DNA of 64,000 nucleotides. It comes from Gaiellasilicea sp963765705. GTDB taxonomy: Bacteria > Actinomycetota > Thermoleophilia > Gaiellales > Gaiellaceae. Under the pieces are notes generated by a model. That model worked only from the letters and a program-made list of their open reading frames with translations, was not told the origin of the DNA and searched no databases. The position numbers and the translations under genes are program-made. Positions 34,441 to 40,584 of this stretch are shown here, piece after piece (position 1 is the first letter of the stretch; every line of letters begins with the position of its first letter). Location: positions 62,001 through 126,000 of the forward strand of contig CAVXXJ010000004.1 in NCBI GenBank assembly GCA_963765705.1, read 5' to 3'.

Positions 34441-34519
34441 GAATTTGCCGACTTCCCGCCGGCGCACGATGTTCGTAGCCTCGGTGGCACGAAGCAGTTT
34501 CTCTTTGAAGGAGGCGGTC

Positions 34520-34723
34520 GTGGACGGGCAACGGACGGTACGTGAGCACGATGCACACGCGAAGGAGAAGCCCGGGGAAGCCGAGCAGCTCGAGCGCCTG
34601 CAGGATCTCGACGTGACCAAGGAGGCAGGCGAGAAGATCACAGGCGGCATCCCGAGATTGAATGGACTCCGGATCGGGAACTGGAACCGCGCCCCCCGCC
34701 GCCTCCTCCGTAGAAGTGCTTGA
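34520..34723 (+). CDS. Candidate RiPP precursor-like peptide, copy 1
   Basis: 67 residues from GTG 34520 with an ideal ribosome site (GAAGGAGG, seven bases). A charged helical N-terminus (VDGQRTVREHDAHAKEKPG) leads to LQDLDVTKEAGEKITGG, which matches the LxxLxVxxExAxxVxGG form of double-glycine leaders in class II RiPP precursors. The 24 residues after GG (IPRLNGLRIG..., rich in Arg) differ completely from copy 2 after five residues; a one-base shift would instead give a Gly/Ser/Thr-rich tail. No lanthionine or radical-SAM enzyme is nearby. Confidence 0.6.
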   Translation: MDGQRTVREHDAHAKEKPGEAEQLERLQDLDVTKEAGEKITGGIPRLNGLRIGNWNRAPRRLLRRSA

Positions 34724-34778
34724 AGCTAGTTCCTCGTTGAGGCTTTACGCCCTCAATCTCTCGGTGAAGGAGGCGGTC

Positions 34779-34961
34779 GTGGACGAGCAGCGGACGGCAC
34801 GTGAGCACGATGCACAGGCGAAACGGAAGCTCGAGGAAGCCGAGCAGCCCGGGCGCCTGCAGGATCTGGACGTCACCAAGGAGGCTGGCGAGAAGATCAC
34901 AGGCGGCGTCCCGAGATTGGGTAACTCAGGCGGACCCGGCGGAGGAAGCGAAGGGGGATAG
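34779..34961 (+). CDS. Candidate RiPP precursor-like peptide, copy 2
   Basis: 60 residues from GTG 34779 with the same GAAGGAGG site. The leader-like part, ending LQDLDVTKEAGEKITGG, is nearly identical to copy 1; the putative core is VPRLGNSGGPGGGSEGG, glycine-rich without Cys. The stop is three bp before the ATG of a 2OG-Fe(II) oxygenase, so the two are surely cotranscribed. Tandem precursors with conserved leaders, variable cores and an oxygenase fit a modified-peptide locus; the alternative is a pair of small cytosolic proteins of unknown use. Confidence 0.62.
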   Translation: MDEQRTAREHDAQAKRKLEEAEQPGRLQDLDVTKEAGEKITGGVPRLGNSGGPGGGSEGG

Positions 34962-34964
34962 AGC

Positions 34965-35600
34965 ATGACCGCCCCGCATGCAGCCGTCTCACAGGAGTTT
35001 ACCGCCGTCGACGCGGCGCCAAGCGGAGACGCTTGGCGCGCGCAGCTGCGGGAGTTTCGCCTGGCAGTCGACGTGCCCGGTGTGTTCGACCCGGACGAGT
35101 GCGACCGGCTCGTCGGCTACATCGCCGAGTTCGGTCAGGCACAAGGCGAGATCTCGCGGGAGGACGGCAGCGGCGGCGAGCTCGCCCCCGAGGTCAGGCG
35201 AGTGCGCCAGACCGTCCTCCCCCGAAGCTCCGACACGGCCTGGGTCTACGAGCGCCTCGCGGGCGCGGCCGACCGCTGCAACCAAGAGTTCTTCGGGTTC
35301 GACTTGCGCGACTTCGACGAGGAGCTCGCGATCGTCGACTACCGGGCCGGCGACTTCTACGACTGGCACCTGGACTTCGGTCGGGAGGCGAGCTCGCGCA
35401 AGCTGAGCGTCAGCGTCGCTCTCTCCTCGCCGGAGGACTACGAGGGCGGCGCGCTCGCGTTCCCGACCCTCCAGTTCGATCGTGTGGCGCAAGGTTCCGC
35501 GGTGATCTTCCCCAGCTTCCTGCTCCACGGCGTCCAGCCCGTGAAACGAGGCCGGCGATGCGCACTGGTCGCATGGGTCGGCGGACCGCGCTTCCGCTAA
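34965..35600 (+). CDS. 2-oxoglutarate/Fe(II)-dependent dioxygenase (PKHD-type)
   Basis: 211 residues. The double-stranded beta-helix iron site is intact: first His and Asp in YDWHLDFG, distal His in SFLLHGVQPVKRG, and the Arg for 2-oxoglutarate in VKRGRRCALVAW. The N-terminal VDVPGVFDPDECDRLVGYI and middle KLSVSVALSSPEDYEGGALA blocks are typical of prolyl-4-hydroxylase-like PKHD proteins. Placed directly after two leader-like peptide genes, it could hydroxylate them; many relatives act instead in iron-linked physiology. Confidence 0.9.
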   Translation: MTAPHAAVSQEFTAVDAAPSGDAWRAQLREFRLAVDVPGVFDPDECDRLVGYIAEFGQAQGEISREDGSGGELAPEVRRVRQTVLPRSSDTAWVYERLAGAADRCNQEFFGFDLRDFDEELAIVDYRAGDFYDWHLDFGREASSRKLSVSVALSSPEDYEGGALAFPTLQFDRVAQGSAVIFPSFLLHGVQPVKRGRRCALVAWVGGPRFR

Positions 35601-35615
35601 CTGGATTGCTGTCAC

Positions 35616-35984
35616 TCAACAGGGAGGCGCGGTGGCGACGTAGGGAGCGATCGTGCAGTGGTACCCGCCCGCAATCAGGCTTGCGGCCATCGCCCTGGCC
35701 CCGTCGTCACTCCAGGAGTGAATCGTCACCTTGGCGGGGACACGGCCGGCGGCGACCATCCAGTCGACGAGGTCGAGGCCCGTCTCATCGGTCACGCGCC
35801 GGTGCGAAACCTCCGCAAGCGACTCCGGATCGTCGGGCCGCAGCGCGTCGTGGAACCCGAGGTCGTGGTCGAGAGAGCACTCGGTCACCGACGCTGTCTC
35901 GAGCAGGGCGATGGCCTCCGCGTTGGTGCGCGCCCAGACCCAACCCTCAGGCGGCGGGCGCACGTCGTCATGCCAAAGCTTCAC
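35616..35984 (-). CDS. cREC-type cyclic-phosphate receiver-domain protein
   Basis: 122 residues from GTG 35984 (VKLWHDDVRPPPEGW). It has the cREC layout: an acidic HDDVRP strand end, WARTNAEAIALLE helix, the Asp-His segment TECSLDHDLGF, GLDLVDWM and VTIHSWSDDGARAMAASL. Stand-alone receiver domains of this type have been proposed to handle cyclic phosphates rather than act in phosphorelay. Divergent from the thioredoxin-reductase fusion at 36076. Confidence 0.82.
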   Translation of the reverse strand: MKLWHDDVRPPPEGWVWARTNAEAIALLETASVTECSLDHDLGFHDALRPDDPESLAEVSHRRVTDETGLDLVDWMVAAGRVPAKVTIHSWSDDGARAMAASLIAGGYHCTIAPYVATAPPC

Positions 35985-36075
35985 AGCTGCGGCCGTTCGT
36001 CGATCGACTCCCGGGTCGGCGCTCGTGGTGGTCTCGGATCGGGGACGCGTCTGCGCGTTAGGGTAGACCGAGACG

Positions 36076-37779
36076 ATGCGCCCGCCTGTATTGCTCGCTG
36101 TCGACGAAGATCTGGACGCTCTCGACGACGTCAAAAATCAGCTCGTCCAGCGGTACGCCCACGACTATCGGATCGAGTCCGTCGGCGACTCGGATGAGGC
36201 GTTGCGGACGCTCCAAGAGCTCGCTGACAGAGGCGAGGAAGTGGCGCTCGTGCTCGCCGCCTCGTCGCTGTCGACATCGGTGGGTCACCTCCTCGGGCAC
36301 GTGCGTCAGCTGCACCCGCACGCCGGGCGTGCGCTGCTCGTTCCGACGAACATCTGGTCGGATCAGCCGACCGCCGACGCGATCCGTGACTCGATGGCGC
36401 TTGGACGCATCGACTATTACGTGGCTCAGCCGGCGGGCAGCCTCGACGAGGTCTTCCACGAGGCAGTCTCGAGTTTCCTGCTCGAGTGGGCAAGGGATCG
36501 GAGCGTCACTCCGCAGACAGTGCAGGTCGTGGGCGAGACCTGGTCCGGCCGGGCCTCCGAGCTGAGGGAGGTCTTCGAGCAATGCGCGGTGCCGCACGCT
36601 TTCTCCCTGGCGGAGTCGGAGAAGGGGCGTGAGCTGCTCGCCAGGGCAGGCTCCGACGCGAAGCTCCCGCTGATGGCGCTTCCCGACGGCCGTTTTCTGA
36701 GCGACCCCTCCAACGCCGAGATCGCCGAGATCGTCGGCGCCCCGGCCGCGCTCGAGGCACGCGACTTCGACGTGGTCATCGTCGGCTCCGGGCCTGCCGG
36801 CCTCTCGGCGGCCGTCTACGGCGCCTCGGAGGGGTTGCGCATCCTCGTGGTGGACGAAGGCGGCATCGGCGGACAGGCCAGGTCGAGCTCGCTGATCCGC
36901 AACTACCTCGGCTTCCCCATGGGCGTCAGCGGCAGCCGACTCGCCGAGCAGGCCTACCGGCAAGCGGTCGCGTTCGGCGCCGGCTTCCTGCTCATGCATC
37001 GAGTGACCGCCCTCGGTCGCTCCGGCCACCGGCTCGCTGTGTCACTCGAGGACGGGCGGCGCGTCAGCGCGAGAGCGGTGATTCTGGCCACCGGTGCGAC
37101 CTACCGCCGCCTGGACGTACCCTCGCTGGAGGCCTTGCATGGCGCAGGAGTTTTCTACGGCAGCCCGATCTCGGAGGCCCCTGCGCTAAAGGACAAGGAC
37201 GCGTACATCGCCGGCGGCGGAAACGCAGCCGGCCAGGCAGCGCTGCACCTCGCGCGGTACGCACGCCACGTGACGCTCGTCGTGCGCGCGCCGTCACTCC
37301 ACGCCGGGATGTCGCACTACCTGGTGCAGGCGATCGAGGCGACCCCGAATGTGGAGGTACGTGAGGGCACCACCGTGGTCGGCGCGGGAGGCGACGGGCG
37401 TCTCCAGCAACTGCTCCTGCGCGACAACAGTGGAGAAGAAGTCACGGTCGCCGCCGACGCCCTTTTCGTATTGATCGGAGCTCGCCCGCAGATCGACTGG
37501 CTACCCCGGGAGCTCGCAAGGGACGAGTACGGGTTCCTCCTCACCGGAGCCGATCTGGACGGGCACGACTGGCCGCTGGAGCGCCGGCCGCTGCCCCTCG
37601 AAACGAGCATGCCCGGTGTGCTGGCCGTGGGCGACGTGCGCCACGCCTCGGTCAAACGGGTCGCCTCCGCGGTCGGCGCAGGCGCGATCGCCGTGCAGTC
37701 CGTCCACAGCCTCTTCGCCGACGAGCGGCCGCACCTCAGCACCCGGACCGAGACGAGAGTGTCGGCCGCGGGCTCCTGA
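36076..37779 (+). CDS. Receiver / thioredoxin-fold / thioredoxin-reductase-like fusion, no CxxC
   Basis: 567 residues. A response-regulator receiver-like domain (1-125, LLAVDEDLDALDDVKNQL) is followed by a glutaredoxin/thioredoxin-like segment (about 145-225) that lacks any Cys pair, then a thioredoxin-reductase fold: FAD site DVVIVGSGPAGLSAAVYGA, GGIGGQARSSSLIRNYLGFP, NAD site AYIAGGGNAAGQAALHLA and VLAVGDVRHAS. The reductase CxxC is absent. The phospho-acceptor region of the receiver is also poorly kept. It is probably a NAD(P)H-sensing or non-disulfide flavoprotein. Such fusions recur in bacteria, but their substrate is unclear. Confidence 0.88.
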   Translation: MRPPVLLAVDEDLDALDDVKNQLVQRYAHDYRIESVGDSDEALRTLQELADRGEEVALVLAASSLSTSVGHLLGHVRQLHPHAGRALLVPTNIWSDQPTADAIRDSMALGRIDYYVAQPAGSLDEVFHEAVSSFLLEWARDRSVTPQTVQVVGETWSGRASELREVFEQCAVPHAFSLAESEKGRELLARAGSDAKLPLMALPDGRFLSDPSNAEIAEIVGAPAALEARDFDVVIVGSGPAGLSAAVYGASEGLRILVVDEGGIGGQARSSSLIRNYLGFPMGVSGSRLAEQAYRQAVAFGAGFLLMHRVTALGRSGHRLAVSLEDGRRVSARAVILATGATYRRLDVPSLEALHGAGVFYGSPISEAPALKDKDAYIAGGGNAAGQAALHLARYARHVTLVVRAPSLHAGMSHYLVQAIEATPNVEVREGTTVVGAGGDGRLQQLLLRDNSGEEVTVAADALFVLIGARPQIDWLPRELARDEYGFLLTGADLDGHDWPLERRPLPLETSMPGVLAVGDVRHASVKRVASAVGAGAIAVQSVHSLFADERPHLSTRTETRVSAAGS

Positions 37780-37793
37780 GCGGCCGTTTGGCT

Positions 37794-38174
37794 TCACCGC
37801 GCGGAGATGACATACGTGGCCGACTTCACGGCCGTCGGAGAGGAATCGCCGCGCGTGAGCCCGAAGCGGACCGTTGCGGTGCCGCGGCCGACGACCCGGA
37901 ACACGAGGACGACGCTCGAGCCCACATCGGCCTCGTCCCGCTGACGGAGCACGCGGGGATCGACGGGGCGTGCGACACGCCAGACGAGGCCGGTCGAGGG
38001 GTTCTGCCGTGGCAGCGCGACCGCGACGAGCGAGCCTGGACTTGCTTCGATCTTGCTTACCGGGCCCTTCGGGAGCGGGCCGATCGGAGTCGAGCCGTGC
38101 ACGGTGGCGCGAGCGACCCCGACGCCCGCGAGGGCGGCGGTGATCGCCGCGAGCAGGATCCAGCGTACGTTCAT
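37794..38174 (-). CDS. Exported chagasin-like (I42) peptidase inhibitor
   Basis: 126 residues from ATG 38174, with GGAGAG upstream. A signal peptide (MNVRWILLAAITAALAGVGV...) precedes an immunoglobulin-like domain with the chagasin hallmarks: the NPSTGLVWRV loop (NPTTGY-W in the family), VVLVFRVVGRGTATVRFGL and an Arg loop. I42 inhibitors block papain-type cysteine peptidases. Overall identity is low, so inhibitor activity is a family-based inference. Confidence 0.7.
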   Translation of the reverse strand: MNVRWILLAAITAALAGVGVARATVHGSTPIGPLPKGPVSKIEASPGSLVAVALPRQNPSTGLVWRVARPVDPRVLRQRDEADVGSSVVLVFRVVGRGTATVRFGLTRGDSSPTAVKSATYVISAR

Positions 38175-38201
38175 CTTGGTTGTCTCTCCTTCGTTTGCGG
38201 T

Positions 38202-38453
38202 CTACGCGGCCCGGCGGGGCCGCTGGTCTGTGGCAGGCAGCAACTTCACACGCCTCCGGCTCGGCTCCACGACTGCCAGCTGCTCGATCGGGACCAGCTC
38301 GACCCTTGTGCCGAACAGCCCACCGCGAACGGCCAGGGCGGCCGGGCGTTCCGGGTCGGTGCCGTAGAGCACGTCCTCGACGATCCCGAGCCGGCCGTTC
38401 GCCGAGTCGACGCGGAAGCCGTGGCAGTTGCGCGTCCAGTACCTCTCGTCCAT
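38202..38453 (-). CDS. PRC-barrel-like small protein
   Basis: 83 residues from ATG 38453, preceded by GGGGGACGAGG. The sequence RVDSANGRLGIVEDVLYG, then LAVRGGLFGTRVELVPIEQL and a basic tail, fits a PRC-barrel fold. It lies between the chagasin-like gene and the ECF/LolA-like genes on the same strand. A longer frame upstream exists, but the ribosome site supports this start. Confidence 0.7.
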   Translation of the reverse strand: MDERYWTRNCHGFRVDSANGRLGIVEDVLYGTDPERPAALAVRGGLFGTRVELVPIEQLAVVEPSRRRVKLLPATDQRPRRAA

Positions 38454-38527
38454 CCTCGTCCCCCTTCCGCCGTGCAGCGCACGACTTCTGCCTTCAAGGT
38501 CTTCGACGAAGCTCGCCGCTCGATCCT

Positions 38528-39829
38528 TCACCGACGTTCGAGCGACTCGCCTACATGTACGAGCTCGGCCCGGCTGAGGTCACCGGCAACGGTCAGTAGG
38601 ACGCCGTCGGCCGCTGCCCAGAGGTGCGGGAGCACGCTCGGTGCGAGTACGAGCTCTGCCTGCTCGCCGGCAAGCGCTCCATCCGCGAGGACGATCGGCT
38701 GCGGTGTCGGCCGGAGCCCTGGCGGTGGTTGAAGCGGGTCCTCCGTCACGCTGCTCAGCCGTGTCGTCACCACGAGCTGATCGAGCCCTCGCCTGTAGGA
38801 GAGCGAGACCACACCGCGCGCGTCCGGGGCGGACACGGGCCGGTCGGCGACAGCGACCTCCGCGAGCGAATAGCCGGGCGGCACCCAGGCGGGCTGCAAG
38901 GGCTCGTAGCCCACCGCTGCCGAGACATCCTCGAGAGCAACGCGGCGGAAGCCCTCGTCGGTCACAGAGACCTCGGCACCCGCGGGGAACGATGGTCGGA
39001 AGGCGAGATCGTCCGACGGCGGGTTCACGACGAGGTCGTCGATCCGCAGCTCGTGCAGGACCCTGCCCTGCTTGCGCTCGATGATGGTCACCGGGAAGCC
39101 CGTGTCGCGGTCGACGACGATGCGCAGCTCGTCGCCGGAGAACTGCGGCACAAGCGTGTTCGGGGTCAGTGCGACGTCGAGCCGCCAGGCTGGAAGTCCG
39201 GCATGCTCGACGGCGACGACGCGGGGGTCGTCGCTGGCCAGGAGCGCGCGCACGTAGGCGCCGTACTCCGACGAGAGGATCCACACCGGCGGCCCCTCAT
39301 CCGGCGGCCCTGGCGCGACTCCGCGGCGGATCGCGTAGAAGAGCGTGTCGCCACCGGCGCTCGAGCTCCGCTGCGCGGATCGCGCTGTTCCCGTCGCAGC
39401 GTCGTACGCGATCAGCTCGTCGTCGCTCGGCCCGCGGAGGAGAAAGTCTCCGTCGGCGGTGGCGGTGAAGCTCCAGCGCCGGCGGTCATCCGCTCCCGGC
39501 CCATCGGTGACGACGCTGCCGCTGAGGCTTCGCATCGACGCGAATGCCTCTCGGACCCGCGCCTGCACCTGCGCAGCGGACGCGACCTCCGGGCCGGCGA
39601 TTCGTGGCGTGTGCGACGTCTCAGGCACCCCGATTGCAAGCAGAGCCCCTACCGCGGTGATCGCCGCGGCCGCTGCGACACTCCAGCGGAGACCCGCGCC
39701 TCGCCGCTTGCCGTGCCGCTGCTCTGCCCGCAGCCGGCGTTGCAGGCTCTCCTCGAAGCCGGGGCCATGTGTCGGCACGTCGAGCTTCCGGAGGGCGATC
39801 CCGAGCTCGTAGTCACGCTCGTACGTCAC
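38528..39829 (-). CDS. Membrane-anchored LolA/MucB-like protein, probable anti-sigma partner
   Basis: 433 residues from GTG 39829, which overlaps the sigma-factor stop (GTGA). A ~75-residue cytosolic start (VTYERDYELGIALRKLDVP) and one membrane helix (VAAAAAITAVGALLAIGV) precede an outer-surface LolA/LppX-like beta domain (VREAFASMRSLSGSVVTDG; DGDFLLRGPSDDELIAYD; LRIVVDRDTGFPVTIIERKQ) and a final VPPGYSLAEVAV region. Membrane-spanning partners of ECF factors act as anti-sigma or sensor proteins. As sequenced, the sigma frame reads straight into this gene because of a contraction in a CG repeat. Confidence 0.8.
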   Translation of the reverse strand: MTYERDYELGIALRKLDVPTHGPGFEESLQRRLRAEQRHGKRRGAGLRWSVAAAAAITAVGALLAIGVPETSHTPRIAGPEVASAAQVQARVREAFASMRSLSGSVVTDGPGADDRRRWSFTATADGDFLLRGPSDDELIAYDAATGTARSAQRSSSAGGDTLFYAIRRGVAPGPPDEGPPVWILSSEYGAYVRALLASDDPRVVAVEHAGLPAWRLDVALTPNTLVPQFSGDELRIVVDRDTGFPVTIIERKQGRVLHELRIDDLVVNPPSDDLAFRPSFPAGAEVSVTDEGFRRVALEDVSAAVGYEPLQPAWVPPGYSLAEVAVADRPVSAPDARGVVSLSYRRGLDQLVVTTRLSSVTEDPLQPPPGLRPTPQPIVLADGALAGEQAELVLAPSVLPHLWAAADGVLLTVAGDLSRAELVHVGESLERR

Positions 39830-40399
39830 CCGACTCCCTCCTGCCGGTCTGCGTCGAGGGCCTCCCGCAGCACGCGCGCGCGCGCGGTTGAGGCGGGAAG
39901 CGACCGTCCCCTCCGGCACGCCCAGCACGCGGCCGGCGCTGCGGTAGTCGAACCCCTGCGCATCGACGAGGATGACCGCGGCGCGATCTTCAGGTGCGAG
40001 ACCGGCAAGGGCGGCCGCGAGCGAGCTCCGGTTCACGACCGCCTCGGCGACTCCCGGCCCGACCTCGCGCCGGTCGGCGACGTCCGCAAGCGGCAGCTCG
40101 CGCGACCGAGAGGCCGCCTTGAGCTCATCCAGGCAGGCGTTGTAGACGATCCGATAGAGCCACGTCCCGAGCCGCGCCTCGCCGCGGAAACGCGGCAGGG
40201 CCCGAAAGGCGCGCACGTACGCCTCCTGGAGCACGTCGTCCATCCGGTGACGGTCTCCGAGCAGGCGGTAGGCAAGGGCGCGTAGCCCGTCGTCGTAGTG
40301 CTCGACGATGCGGGCGAACGCGGCATGGTCGCCCCGGCTGGCAGCGCCGACCACGTGGTGCCCGAGCTCGGCGGCCGGGTGCGTCATGACCAGCGCCAT
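39826..40399 (-). CDS. ECF sigma factor (frame slip at a CG repeat)
   Basis: About 190 residues. Region 2: DHAAFARIVEHYDDGLRALA and LQEAYVRAFRALPRFRG followed by TWLYRIVYNACLDELK; region 4: LAPEDRAAVILVDAQGFDYR and LGVPEGTVASRLNRARA. After RARA the frame runs into the next gene, whereas adding one CG unit to the (CG)7 run at 39873-39886 gives the normal ending VLREALDADRQEGVG and a stop that overlaps the partner's GTG. It diverges from the TPR/FlhA-like operon. Start 40399 is uncertain; ATG 40387 (MTHPAAEL) is also possible. Confidence 0.85.
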
Positions 40400-40450
40400 C
40401 CCAGGCTTAGACGTCCCCGCGACCCCACGCCTTCACGGTACTGACGCCAC

Positions 40451-40476
40451 CCACCCTGGTGGCCGGGTGAGCCCGG
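40451..40476 (+). promoter_or_regulatory. Two adjacent inverted repeats in the divergent control region
   Basis: CCACC-CT-GGTGG (40451-40462) followed at once by CCGGG-TGAG-CCCGG (40463-40476). Both are perfect five-bp-arm palindromes, just upstream of the -35 box for the TPR/FlhA-like operon and about 50 bp from the ECF sigma gene start. They could bind a regulator of either direction or form RNA hairpins in the sigma leader. Confidence 0.45.
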
Positions 40477-40488
40477 TGGGAAATTGTG

Positions 40489-40517
40489 TTGTAGGCGCTC
40501 GCGCCACTCCCTAGACT
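40489..40517 (+). promoter_or_regulatory. Sigma70-like promoter of the TPR/FlhA-like operon
   Basis: TTGTAG (40489-40494), a 17-bp spacer and TAGACT (40512-40517). Transcription would begin about seven bp later, at or next to the ATG at 40525, which has no ribosome site; this points to a leaderless transcript, common in actinobacteria. The -10 match is moderate, so this is a prediction. Confidence 0.5.
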
Positions 40518-40524
40518 CAAGCCC

Positions 40525-40584
40525 ATGGTGTTGATGCCTTCTGGCACAAGCCACCAGCCGCAGGCGCGAGACACGCTGGCATGA
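40525..40584 (+). CDS. 19-residue leader ORF coupled to the TPR/FlhA-like gene
   Basis: ATG 40525 opens 19 codons and a stop whose TGA overlaps the ATG of the 1510-residue protein (ATGA at 40581-40584). The large gene lacks a ribosome site of its own, so ribosomes initiating at this leaderless ATG could reinitiate there. The peptide (MVLMPSG... ending DTLA) has no recognisable motif and is probably only a coupling device. Confidence 0.45.
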   Translation: MVLMPSGTSHQPQARDTLA

